This document shows, in pieces, positions 1 through 6,991 of a stretch of 12,769 nt of DNA (its first letter is position 1; the number at the start of each line of letters is the position of its first letter). Where the stretch lies: NCBI GenBank assembly GCA_004552595.1, contig SFNX01000057.1, positions 1 through 12,769 of the forward strand, in the 5' to 3' direction. A program made the translations under genes and the position numbers. Origin of the DNA: Lachnospiraceae bacterium (GTDB lineage: Bacteria; Bacillota; Clostridia; Lachnospirales; Lachnospiraceae). The notes under the pieces are model-generated. The model saw only the letters and a list, made by a program, of their open reading frames with translations, did not search any database and was not told where the DNA came from.

Positions 1-261
1 GTAAAGCGCTTCACGTGTATCCGTATCGTGATTACCCAATACAATATGCACTCGGCAAGGAATTTGCAGAAGATATTCCAATCCCTTCTGGTTATCTCCA
101 AGCATTACATCGCCGAGAATATAAAGATCATCATCGGGTTTAAGCTGAAGCAGATTATGAAGAATAACCTCATTCATTTCTTCTATGTTATCAAAACCAC
201 GCGGGCCATATACAAAGGCACGATCATGATTGAAATGAAGGTCAGAAGTTATATAAATCAT
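1..261 (-). CDS. Calcineurin-like metallophosphoesterase, N-terminal part (runs off the left edge)
   Basis: The reading frame starts at the ATG at 261-259 and stays open for 87 codons to base 1, so the C-terminus lies outside the window. A ribosome site AGAGGT lies about 6 bases upstream. Three signature blocks of the metallophosphoesterase fold are visible in order: SDLHFNHD (residues 6-13, metal ligands D and H), LGDVMLGDN (about 54-62) and LGNHDT (about 75-80). These bind the two catalytic metal ions that hydrolyse a phosphoester. The substrate cannot be told; SDLHFNHD with GNHDT is typical of small phage and bacterial phosphoesterases acting on nucleotides or nucleic-acid ends. It is last in the leftward run after the kinase gene, with a 53-base AT-rich gap and no terminator. 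Family assignment is firm; the role is not. Confidence 0.88.
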   Translation of the reverse strand, partial: MIYITSDLHFNHDRAFVYGPRGFDNIEEMNEVILHNLLQLKPDDDLYILGDVMLGDNQKGLEYLLQIPCRVHIVLGNHDTDTREALY

Positions 262-314
262 TTTTTACCTCTCTTTTTCTGCGCTTAGAGCAAATATTAC
301 TATTTTTTAAATTT

Positions 315-869
315 TTAATACACTTTATTTTCATGAGGCAACTCTAAATATAAAGCCTTTACGGGTATTTCCGTATCATTTTCCGGGTGCTCGAACGAAT
401 TCCACATACGAGTAACAATATTGTCTGGCACAATGGCGTGGTAAGCACGCTGATGATTGCGCTTTATCGTTTCTTTCAAAGAAGCTCGGATAACAAGTAC
501 AGTTACTTCAGCATTGGACAAATCCAAACGCTTTAACACTTTTAAACGAGATTTTTCAGTTAAATGAGTTGCGTCAGCATATATACGAGTAGGCCCTTCG
601 GCATCATTCAGATAATTCTGAATAGTTTCAATAAACTCATTGAAAACTTCGGTTTCATGAGTAAAATAATGGTCGTCTTTAGACTGCATATAGCTAAAAC
701 GAATTTCATCGCGAGACACTACAGCACAATCAGGACCGATAGCATTTGCTCGCAGCCAGGTGCTTTTCCCCGAGCCAGGAGCACCGCACATCAAGAAAAG
801 CTGTTTCTTTTCAGGCTCTTTATTAATTTCCACAGGCTTTTTTGATTTCTTAAAAAGATTAAATTTCAT
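315..869 (-). CDS. P-loop polynucleotide kinase-like protein (RNA-repair kinase)
   Basis: A 184-residue protein with a Lys-rich N-terminus (about 1-22), then a P-loop LMCGAPGSGKSTW with the Walker A motif GAPGSGKST at residues 29-37. Downstream is SRDEIR (about 52-57), which matches the Ser-Arg-Asp motif of T4 polynucleotide kinase and bacterial Pnkp kinase domains, where the Asp activates the 5'-OH acceptor. YADATHLTEKSR and the Arg-rich RASLKETIKRN segment resemble the later parts of that kinase fold, including a lid arginine. The expected reaction is transfer of ATP gamma-phosphate to a 5'-OH nucleic-acid end. No phosphatase domain is attached; that activity appears to be supplied by the neighbouring gene, with which this one overlaps by 11 bases (859-869), suggesting translational coupling. 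With the RNA ligase upstream it would form a kinase-phosphatase-ligase set. Another P-loop kinase of the same superfamily is possible. Confidence 0.85.
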   Translation of the reverse strand: MKFNLFKKSKKPVEINKEPEKKQLFLMCGAPGSGKSTWLRANAIGPDCAVVSRDEIRFSYMQSKDDHYFTHETEVFNEFIETIQNYLNDAEGPTRIYADATHLTEKSRLKVLKRLDLSNAEVTVLVIRASLKETIKRNHQRAYHAIVPDNIVTRMWNSFEHPENDTEIPVKALYLELPHENKVY

Positions 870-1596
870 AGATATTTCCTTTCACACGATCATAAAACTG
901 CATATACTCACAAGTGTCTAAATTTAACAGTATCGCTCCACCAGACCAAAAAGAGCCATTATCGATATCGATTTTATGGTCATCACCATATGTAAGCAGA
1001 GTTGGTTCATGCGGTACATTCATATGTAACTCATCTGCTACAAAAGGAATTGGGGTATGACCATGGACGCATACTTCATCGGGTCGCTCATCATTATCTT
1101 CTGGAACAATAACCTTATCACGAAAATGATTTCTATCCCAGATTAAATCTTTACGAATAGGCAAATCTTTACGATATGGAGTATATCCTGCATGCGATAA
1201 ATGCCAAATTGTGCAATTCTCTTCACTGAAATAATCCATATGGACAGGTAATGCGCGCAGACGATTCAGCCATGCTTTGCGCTCTTTGGGGGTCTCTTTT
1301 AACCAGCCCCTATATGTATCATAGCCACCATTTGCTATTACTAATTCAAGAGATTCATTGAAAGAATAGCCAGCAAGACACTCTTCCATGGCATTTATAA
1401 GCATATCTTCATGATTGCCCATCAGATAAACGAACTGCGGATTAGTGTATACAGCTTTAATTAATTCCCAGTTCTTGTAGCCGCGGTCGCCGCAATCACC
1501 TAAGCAGACTACTTTGTCTTCTGGTTTAATATAATCGAGAATTTGCTCATAAATATCATACATACCATGCAAATCTGAACAAACATACATCGACAT
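859..1596 (-). CDS. PPP-family metallophosphatase (bacterial Pnkp phosphatase / lambda phosphatase type)
   Basis: A 245-residue protein with the full PPP-type signature set: SDLHGMYD (residues 8-15), LGDCGDRG (32-39, the GDxxDRG block), MGNHEDML (59-66), HLSHAGYTPYR (the SHAG block) and VCVHGHTPI (the GHT block). This is the two-metal phosphoesterase fold of lambda phosphatase, bis(5'-nucleosyl)-tetraphosphatase and the central domain of bacterial Pnkp. In the last it removes 2',3'-cyclic phosphate or 3'-phosphate from broken RNA ends. The start at 1596 has an AAGGCGG site about 8 bases upstream. It lies between a four-Cys small protein and a polynucleotide kinase, whose start it overlaps by 11 bases, so RNA end-healing is the preferred inference. 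A signalling phosphatase or Ap4A hydrolase remains possible. Confidence 0.88.
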   Translation of the reverse strand: MSMYVCSDLHGMYDIYEQILDYIKPEDKVVCLGDCGDRGYKNWELIKAVYTNPQFVYLMGNHEDMLINAMEECLAGYSFNESLELVIANGGYDTYRGWLKETPKERKAWLNRLRALPVHMDYFSEENCTIWHLSHAGYTPYRKDLPIRKDLIWDRNHFRDKVIVPEDNDERPDEVCVHGHTPIPFVADELHMNVPHEPTLLTYGDDHKIDIDNGSFWSGGAILLNLDTCEYMQFYDRVKGNIYEI

Positions 1597-1613
1597 TGTT
1601 ATGCCGCCTTTTC

Positions 1614-1787
1614 TTAATCCTTTTTCTTGTCATCTATATGAAGCGGAGCAGTTAAGCCGCAGCGTTTATGTTCAAGATCATATAGCATACATTTTTCTTC
1701 AAAACACTCTTCAAATTTTACTATACCAGTAAAAGGATCAGGGTGAGCGCGAAATGGACAAAGTTTTATTTCTACAAGTCTACCCAT
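1614..1787 (-). CDS. Small four-cysteine protein, probably zinc-binding
   Basis: A 57-residue protein. The start at 1787 was chosen because a GAGGT ribosome site lies 5 bases upstream, overlapping the stop codon of the RNA ligase, with only 7 bases between the genes. A longer reading from 1874 would lie inside the ligase gene and has no comparable site. Visible features are CPF at residues 10-12 and further cysteines at 28, 33 and 43 (EECFEEKCMLYD and RCGL), a spacing that could hold one zinc ion, followed by a charged tail ending DDKKKD. Small proteins of this CPF...C...C...C type are common in phages and are usually hypothetical. Its place inside the RNA-repair run suggests an accessory role, but no function can be assigned. 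Confidence 0.75.
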   Translation of the reverse strand: MGRLVEIKLCPFRAHPDPFTGIVKFEECFEEKCMLYDLEHKRCGLTAPLHIDDKKKD

Positions 1788-1794
1788 ATATACC

Positions 1795-3219
1795 TCACAT
1801 TTCTGATGCGATATCTGCATCGGCAACATCAGCAGCCTCCTCAGTAATAATACCAGATAAACACTTAAACGCAAAGTTCTTATGCTTAAATGCGGTAAAT
1901 GCAGGACGATTTACGATACGTACTACAACACCTTCACGCACATGAGTCTTACCAATTGGGTCGGGACCATCATAATAAGTCTCTGCCGCTTCCATCACCC
2001 ATTCACCAGGAGTCTTAGTAACATAATCAATAACTCCTTCATTATTTAGACATAAAGTATTGCGATCATTATTGTCTGGAATGCGGAATTGTGCAAACAC
2101 GGGAACGGTCTTACATCCCATTTGTTCACAGCGATAACGCATAAAATCAGGAGTATACTCTACAACATCGCCATCCTCATTAGTCATAGTCATACGATAT
2201 ACATAGAAATCAGATTGCGGTACAGGCTCGGGAATACTGAATATGCTGATTTCGTCCTTATAGAACTTTTCGCGCTTTCCAGTAGGTTCACAGCCGTAAG
2301 AGAAGACAGTAGTCTTGCCATACTGACGCTCAAATTCGGGATCATTTAACTTCTTATTACTTACGGAACCCATAATAGGAGTGCCCGCAGTAGTAAAACC
2401 AACTACTTCATAGAAAACCTCTTCGCCCTTATGGAGCTTACCTTCGAAGAACTTTGCGTGTGGCTCACGGAATTCATTAGAGCCATAGAAACCGCCATCG
2501 AAATTGTCAAGTACAGTACGACGAGTACCAGTTACATAACCCCAATCATAAATTGGCTTGCCGGGACGACGGAATAGTTTGTCCCAAAAAGTGCGCTTCA
2601 TGCCCTTAAATACTGGCAGATAGCCAGTGCGCTGAGAGGTGCCATGCATCTTCAAAGTAATTTCAATGAAGTCTCCTTCATGAAATGCCTTAAGATTATA
2701 AGCAAGCTGCTCAGTGTCGGCGTGCTCGTTAAATAAAGGCGCAATAGGTATATTTTTAGGCTTATTCTTACGAGTGCGGTTGCCTTCAGACTGGCCTACT
2801 CCTCTACGCTTATTGCAACGAGGAATATATTTACGACAAATTTCAACACCATTAACTATATCAATAGTGTCACCGACATTCAAATCGTCCATATTTACAC
2901 CAGTGAATTCAAGAGAAGACAAAGGCATATAAAGTCCGTCTGAGCGTTCGCCACGAAGGCGAACGGCAGTTACATTTCTTTTATCTGGATCCATGTATCC
3001 AGTGTCTGGAGAACCATCAGCTTTTTTACGACATAAATGATTTTCGGCACAATATTCTACTGATAATTGAAGATCTGTTGGAAAGTAAATTCCTTTATCT
3101 CTAATCTTTACATCTAATCCTACACAAGTATCATTTCCAAAACAAGTTAGTATTTGTAAACGGTCTGCATTAGGGTGAGGTTTTAATTCTTTTACTTCAA
3201 TAATGTAGCCACAATGCAT
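1795..3219 (-). CDS. ATP-dependent RNA ligase, DRB0094/Rnl5-like
   Basis: A 474-residue protein. Residues 1-125 look like the N-terminal OB/tRNA-binding-like module of DRB0094-type ligases (VKELKPHPNADRL, then a basic stretch). The nucleotidyltransferase domain follows: motif I LKMHGTSQR with the predicted AMP-accepting Lys190, EVFYEVVGFT (motif III region), EGVVVR (motif IV, from about 429) and FKHKNFAFK (motif V, about 444-452). These are the residues that form ligase-AMP and then seal a 5'-phosphate to a 3'-OH in RNA. The start is unusual. Its first 28 bases overlap the end of the homing endonuclease gene, and residues 3-21 repeat in diverged form the translation of a remnant on the far side of that gene (4203-4295). 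The coding start therefore appears to have been rebuilt. A weak AAGGA about 11 bases upstream may serve as ribosome site. The stop is TGA. The neighbouring kinase and phosphatase support an RNA-repair role. Confidence 0.9.
   Translation of the reverse strand: MHCGYIIEVKELKPHPNADRLQILTCFGNDTCVGLDVKIRDKGIYFPTDLQLSVEYCAENHLCRKKADGSPDTGYMDPDKRNVTAVRLRGERSDGLYMPLSSLEFTGVNMDDLNVGDTIDIVNGVEICRKYIPRCNKRRGVGQSEGNRTRKNKPKNIPIAPLFNEHADTEQLAYNLKAFHEGDFIEITLKMHGTSQRTGYLPVFKGMKRTFWDKLFRRPGKPIYDWGYVTGTRRTVLDNFDGGFYGSNEFREPHAKFFEGKLHKGEEVFYEVVGFTTAGTPIMGSVSNKKLNDPEFERQYGKTTVFSYGCEPTGKREKFYKDEISIFSIPEPVPQSDFYVYRMTMTNEDGDVVEYTPDFMRYRCEQMGCKTVPVFAQFRIPDNNDRNTLCLNNEGVIDYVTKTPGEWVMEAAETYYDGPDPIGKTHVREGVVVRIVNRPAFTAFKHKNFAFKCLSGIITEEAADVADADIASEM
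3185..3197. repeat. 13-bp direct repeat, ligase-side copy
   Basis: The 13 bases aattcttttactt occur here inside the RNA ligase 5' end and again at 4252-4264 inside the ligase remnant, flanking the homing endonuclease gene. It is the longest identical run in the two otherwise diverged copies of the ligase start. It most likely reflects shared coding ancestry (VKEL codons) and may have been the homology that allowed recombination. It is not necessarily a target-site duplication. Confidence 0.7.
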
Positions 3220-4100
3220 TCTTCTTCAATCCTTTCTTTTATATAATCTATATTTATATTTTCATAATCTGTATAAGGTATTCTTACTAATGGAATATTA
3301 TTTTTTATGCAATAATTAGTTTTTATTTTATCTCTTATTTGATTTTGTTGTAAGCCACCAAAAAAATTACTATTTTCAAAATGTTGGATTCCATCATATT
3401 CAATTAAACATTTTAATTCATTATTTTCAAAAATTGCAAAATCAAATTTACAAGGATTGTGGTTTTCAGTTAAACAATTTGAAAATTGATATTGACATTT
3501 AAAATTAATATTATTATCTGTTAAAATTTGTTTAATTAGTGCCTCCCCTCGTGAAACTATACATCCACAGCTTTGTGTGTGTCCTAATCGTAAATTTTTT
3601 CCAGAAGTAATAATTGTGTTGCCGCATTCACATTGACATAACCAAAAAGCGCCTTCGGTTTTTGACTTTGTGTTTTCTGCTTTACTTAATACAGTAAGTT
3701 TACCATACTTATTACCGATTTCATTAATAGTAATAATTTTATCTCTTAAACATCCACAACTTTTCGTATCACCATTTTGTAATTCTTTTGTGCCAATAAT
3801 TTTTTGATTTCCACAATTACATTGACATAACCAAGCTGTTCTTCCATTCTCTTTATTAGGTACCTCTGCTATTACTGTTAATTCTCCAAAATGTTTGCCC
3901 AAAAGATTTAATTTTTTTCCTCTACCGCATCCACATGAAGTAGAGCTTCCATTCCTTAAAGATTTTCCAATAACTATTTTTTGATTGCCGCACTCGCACT
4001 AGCACAACCATTGTGCTCGATTATCGTTCGTATTTTCTGCGCGCGCAATTACCGTCCATTTGCCAAATTTTTGACCAGTTAAATCTATTAATTTTGCCAT
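3192..4100 (-). CDS. Homing endonuclease with three zinc-ribbon-like repeats and a Vsr-like (EDxHD) nuclease domain; one TAG read through as Gln
   Basis: Reading TAG as an amino acid gives 302 residues from the ATG at 4100, preceded by a strong AAAGGAGG site. Under the standard code the frame breaks at the TAG at 3999-4001 (codon 34). Three similar repeats fill about residues 8-60, 64-118 and 126-180, each with a FG.LTVI-type start, W-L-C-x-C-x-C-G-N and S-C-G-C. In repeats 2 and 3 the residue between the first two cysteines is Gln (WLCQC), and in repeat 1 it is the TAG. The C-terminal domain carries GEALIKQIL (Glu186), CKFDFAIF (Asp220) and EYDGIQHF (Asp236, His240), the pattern of Vsr-like EDxHD homing endonucleases such as I-Bth0305I. 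The gene is more AT-rich than its neighbours. It sits within what was the 5' end of the RNA ligase gene and overlaps the rebuilt ligase start by 28 bases. It is most likely a selfish mobile gene. Confidence 0.88.
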
Positions 4101-4202
4101 ATTATATTTCCTCCTTTAATTTGCTATTATATATGAAAATATAGCTGGTAAAATTAATGGGTGTTGACCGACAAATATTTTGCCATCATTTAAATATATA
4201 CA

Positions 4203-4295
4203 TTAGAATTTTATCTCCAACGACAATTTATCGGCGTTCCTATGTGGACGCAATTCTTTTACTTTTACTACGTAACCACAGTAAGTAGTGCTCAT
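4203..4295 (-). pseudogene. Remnant of the original 5' end of the RNA ligase gene
   Basis: An ATG at 4295 opens a 30-codon frame ending in TAA at 4205-4203. Its translation from residue 6, CGYVVKVKELRPHRNADKL, aligns with CGYIIEVKELKPHPNADRL at residues 3-21 of the intact RNA ligase about 1.07 kb away; after that similarity stops. The ATG overlaps the TGA of the exonuclease gene as ATGA, with a GGAGA ribosome site inside the exonuclease 3' end. This is an ordinary coupled gene start that now leads nowhere. The simplest reading is that the homing endonuclease gene cut off this end and supplied a diverged replacement. A short peptide may still be made. The roughly 100 bases from here to the endonuclease start (4101-4202) are AT-rich, and I recognise nothing else in them. 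Confidence 0.8.
4252..4264. repeat. 13-bp direct repeat, remnant-side copy
   Basis: Second copy of aattcttttactt, in the same orientation as the copy at 3185-3197 and within the RNA ligase remnant. Together the two copies bracket the homing endonuclease gene. Confidence 0.7.
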
Positions 4296-5167
4296 TTTAT
4301 ATCTCCTTTTTGAATAATAGTCCAATTTAAATTCTGATAAGTCAATTTATTCATATCTGACCAAATAATTTTTTTTGCAAGTGCTTTGTTGTCACGCTTA
4401 TACTTAGGCATTGTTTTACGAATATGATTACACAGCCAATCACAAGCTTCTGTAAAAGTATTAAAACTATGTTTAAGTGCTTTAGTATCAGCATCATAAG
4501 CATATATGCATTCAGTATTATTGATAATTGCTTTGCGTGCTTTAGGGTCAAGGCCCAAACGTGTAACTGCGGGCTTTGTTCCTTTCGCTACGAGTGCAGA
4601 TTTATTTATTTCTATTTTAGGCTCATAGTCCGGGAAAGGATGACCTTTTACCGTACCCTCTTGGTTCACTTCATCAAAAACAATCTTGAGAAATTCAGCA
4701 TCTTCAAGAGCACTATGCGTCTGGACAAGCTCTTCTTTTTTATAATAACTGACAACCTTAATAAGAGCAATTTCTTTAATTAATCCAAAATGATTTTTAA
4801 CTGTAGGAGCATAATTAATAAGATTAGCCGCAATCAAAGAAAGTGACATTTGTGCGGTTATACCAGTAGCTTTTTTAATTGCTTTATGTACGAATGCCAA
4901 ATCCGTACTGCCATAGCAGAAAAAGTGACAAGGTGTGCCATCATTATGTTCTAATACCCAATAGAAAAAGTGAGTAAATACATCGTCTAAGCTGGGCGCC
5001 GCTTTATTCATTCCATCAGTAATACCAGTTAAATTAGTAATAAAGGAAGTAATTTTCTTATCGGTATAAACCATACTGGAAAATTTATCACCTATTTCAT
5101 TAACGCAACCAATTGAAATGATTTCATTAGAAAATTGTGTTGCTTCAAAGTCGATAAAATAATTCAT
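4292..5167 (-). CDS. DEDDh 3'-5' exonuclease (DnaQ/RNase T fold)
   Basis: A 291-residue protein. The N-terminal 170 residues carry the four acidic metal-binding residues of the DEDDh family: IDFEAT (Asp6, Glu8), GSTDLAFV (Asp89) and HSALEDAEFL (His151, Asp156). The expected reaction is 3'-5' removal of nucleotides from DNA or RNA. The C-terminal part (about 205-291) is a separate basic region. Its YAYDADTKALKHSFNTFTEA stretch vaguely recalls NUMOD1-type DNA-binding modules, a weak suggestion only. The ribosome site GGAGGT lies inside the end of the sigma gene, whose TAA is one base before this ATG. The TGA stop overlaps the ATG of the ligase remnant, so sigma, exonuclease and ligase once formed a tightly coupled chain. 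The role could be RNA-end trimming or replication editing; the sequence does not decide. Confidence 0.87.
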   Translation of the reverse strand: MNYFIDFEATQFSNEIISIGCVNEIGDKFSSMVYTDKKITSFITNLTGITDGMNKAAPSLDDVFTHFFYWVLEHNDGTPCHFFCYGSTDLAFVHKAIKKATGITAQMSLSLIAANLINYAPTVKNHFGLIKEIALIKVVSYYKKEELVQTHSALEDAEFLKIVFDEVNQEGTVKGHPFPDYEPKIEINKSALVAKGTKPAVTRLGLDPKARKAIINNTECIYAYDADTKALKHSFNTFTEACDWLCNHIRKTMPKYKRDNKALAKKIIWSDMNKLTYQNLNWTIIQKGDIK

Positions 5168-5168
5168 T

Positions 5169-6011
5169 TTATACCTCCAAGAAACTCTTAAGTTTATTAC
5201 TTCTTATAGGATTACGCAATTTAATCAATGCCCGCTCCTCGATACGACGAATCCATTCGCGACTATAACCAAGTATTGCACCTACTTCTTCAAGAGACCT
5301 CTGAGGATGTCCATCGATACCAAAACGCAACTTAATCACTTCACGCTCTTTCTCGGGTAGTGTATCTAAAACGGTTGAAACCATGGTCTTTAACTCAACA
5401 GAATAAACAGCATCAATTGGGTCGACAGAGTTTTCATCTGCAATCAAATCTCCAACAGTTGTTTCATCTTCATCGGTTAGAGTAGTATCCGTTGAGATAG
5501 GCTCCATAAAGAATGAAGTAATTTCTTCCACTTCTTTTGCGGTCATTCCTACTGCCTTCGCGACCTGATGTTTGGTAGGTTCATGACCAAGAGCTTGGCG
5601 CAATGCTTCTGAAGCTTTACGAATCTTATTGTAAGTCTCTTGGACATTAGCGGGAATACGCACAGCACGATTCTGATTGATAATTTCGCGCCTAATGGCT
5701 TGTTTAATCCAATAGGTAGCATAAGTTGAAAACTTATGTGTAGAAGTCAAATCAAACTTTTCAATTGCAGGAATAAGCCCCATGCTACCAATAGAAATAA
5801 GATCATCGTTATCCAGTCCTGCGCAAGTATAATGTCCAGCAATAGATTTAACAAGACGCATATTATGCATTATTAATTCGTTACGTGCTTCAATGTTACC
5901 CGTTTGCGCGCGCTTAAGCAATTCACGCTCCTGCTCAAATGTTAACAAATCATAACTATTCAGCTTGGCACGATAAGCGCGTGAACTATTAATGTCATTA
6001 TTTGTACTCAT
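5169..6011 (-). CDS. Phage-encoded sigma-70-family RNA polymerase sigma factor
   Basis: A 280-residue sigma factor with no region 1.1. Region 1.2-like sequence covers about residues 15-45. Region 2 runs about 45-115, with RLVKSIAGHY, DLISIGSMGLIPAIEKFD and the -10-recognising HKFSTYATYWIKQAIRREI. Region 3 follows (RIPANVQETYNK..., about 119-185), then an acidic linker, then region 4 (about 215-275) with LPEKEREVIKLRFGIDG and the helix-turn-helix SLEEVGAILGYSREWIRRIE that would read the -35 box. It resembles a primary sigma factor of Bacillota, so it should redirect host RNA polymerase to phage promoters. The ATG at 6011 has a GGGAGGA site about 5 bases upstream. A TTGATT-17-TAAAAT promoter lies about 50-80 bases upstream. 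It heads the leftward operon and has no internal TAG. Confidence 0.95.
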   Translation of the reverse strand: MSTNNDINSSRAYRAKLNSYDLLTFEQERELLKRAQTGNIEARNELIMHNMRLVKSIAGHYTCAGLDNDDLISIGSMGLIPAIEKFDLTSTHKFSTYATYWIKQAIRREIINQNRAVRIPANVQETYNKIRKASEALRQALGHEPTKHQVAKAVGMTAKEVEEITSFFMEPISTDTTLTDEDETTVGDLIADENSVDPIDAVYSVELKTMVSTVLDTLPEKEREVIKLRFGIDGHPQRSLEEVGAILGYSREWIRRIEERALIKLRNPIRSNKLKSFLEV

Positions 6012-6060
6012 TGACTTCCTCCCGTATTTTATATTTATCTTTTTTTCATTTTCTATATAT

Positions 6061-6089
6061 ATTTTATCATATTTTTTTTAAAAAATCAA
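6061..6089 (-). promoter_or_regulatory. Leftward sigma-70-type promoter for the sigma factor operon
   Basis: On the minus strand TTGATT (6089-6084) is followed after exactly 17 bases by TAAAAT (6066-6061). A second promoter of the same form lies at 7020-6992. Just downstream of each -10, both share a 16-base identical stretch, AATATATATAGAAAAT (6063-6048 here), and both share TTTGATTTTTT around the -35. The -35 overlaps the T-run of the upstream terminator. Because the downstream gene is itself a sigma factor, autoregulation is possible but not shown. Confidence 0.72.
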
Positions 6090-6114
6090 AAAAGGTTGCA
6101 TGTAGCAGCCTTTT
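6088..6114 (-). terminator. Rho-independent terminator after the 6124-6960 gene
   Basis: On the minus strand AAAAGGCTGC (6114-6105), loop TACAT and GCAACCTTTT form a stem of about 9 pairs with one C-A mismatch, followed by a run of six T (6093-6088). It starts 9 bases after the phosphoesterase stop codon. The T-run runs directly into the -35 box of the next leftward promoter. Confidence 0.8.
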
Positions 6115-6123
6115 ACATATATG

Positions 6124-6960
6124 TTATTCAGTTATCATACGCATAGCGTATAATGGAGCAAAATCACGCACAGTATCTAACATTTGCGTTTCGTTATATT
6201 CACACCAACGCTTAGCAATATCTTCAATATTTTCTACATCATAATAGAAATATTCGAAATGCGGACCTTCAATGCGGTCAATATGATAATGGCCCATGAG
6301 CCAAGCATATTTAACTTTAATCTTATAGCGCAGTTTCTCAAGCCAAATTTCCATGGTAGTATCGACTTTGCTTTGGTCAATAAAGCTAAGGAATTTATCC
6401 AAGGGACGCATAGCAAGAGGTGCAGTATGAGATATTACAAAATCAAATTTTGGAGAAGTTTCAAACAGCAATTCTGCTTCTTTCATCTCTTCTGGAGTTA
6501 ATTGCTCGTCAGAGAACCATCCACTCATTTTTGGATTATTATTTTCCTCAGAAAGACCAGCTTTTGCAAGACGATACCATTTATCTACTGAATAAGCGCC
6601 ACCAATCATTGCAACACGATAGCCGCCAATTATATATACGCCATAATCAAGGAAATATCGAATGCGAGGATATTCGGGCTCCATATAAACCCAATTTTGA
6701 ACATTCTCATCATAGATTTTCTGCATCCCATTAATAGATTGCGGCCTTGCTTCATGGTTACCACGCAGGCAATAATAATAGCATCGTGTGGTATTCATAA
6801 TAATCTCCTTAGACTTTTTATCGCGCTCGTTGAGATAATAATTGAATCCTACATCGCCCAGTATAATTACGGCTTCGTCACTCTTATCGACACATTCTAC
6901 ATTCTGCAGCGCATATAATGAACCATGAATATCCCCCGTCATATACCACGATTTAATCAT
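6124..6960 (-). CDS. Calcineurin-like metallophosphoesterase
   Basis: A 278-residue protein with the metallophosphoesterase blocks in order: MTGDIHGS (residues 7-14), ILGDVGFNY (about 33-41), LRGNHEARP (about 64-72), VISHTAP (about 175-181) and MGHYHID (about 222-228). The GDIHG and RGNHE forms are closer to the PPP-like branch than those of the partial phosphoesterase at the left edge. The central part (about 80-170) is family-specific and not recognised. The start at 6960 has an AAGGGG site 8 bases upstream and lies 32 bases after the -10 of a well-formed promoter; a terminator follows, so this is a one-gene transcript. Nothing shows the substrate; nucleotide, signalling or protein phosphates are all possible. 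The family call is firm. Confidence 0.88.
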   Translation of the reverse strand: MIKSWYMTGDIHGSLYALQNVECVDKSDEAVIILGDVGFNYYLNERDKKSKEIIMNTTRCYYYCLRGNHEARPQSINGMQKIYDENVQNWVYMEPEYPRIRYFLDYGVYIIGGYRVAMIGGAYSVDKWYRLAKAGLSEENNNPKMSGWFSDEQLTPEEMKEAELLFETSPKFDFVISHTAPLAMRPLDKFLSFIDQSKVDTTMEIWLEKLRYKIKVKYAWLMGHYHIDRIEGPHFEYFYYDVENIEDIAKRWCEYNETQMLDTVRDFAPLYAMRMITE

Positions 6961-6991
6961 AAATATTTCCCCTTTATTATTTTCTATATAT

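Noticed and set aside
28..288. 86-codon plus-strand frame at the left edge
   Set aside because: It lies opposite the metallophosphoesterase gene, which has clear SDLH, GD and GNHD motifs and a ribosome site.
3185..4295. Group I intron or intein carrying the homing endonuclease in the RNA ligase gene
   Set aside because: The ligase start is present twice in diverged form, the downstream copy is complete with its own ATG, and the endonuclease frame ends inside the rebuilt ligase. Splicing would duplicate rather than restore the coding sequence, and I see no intein motifs.
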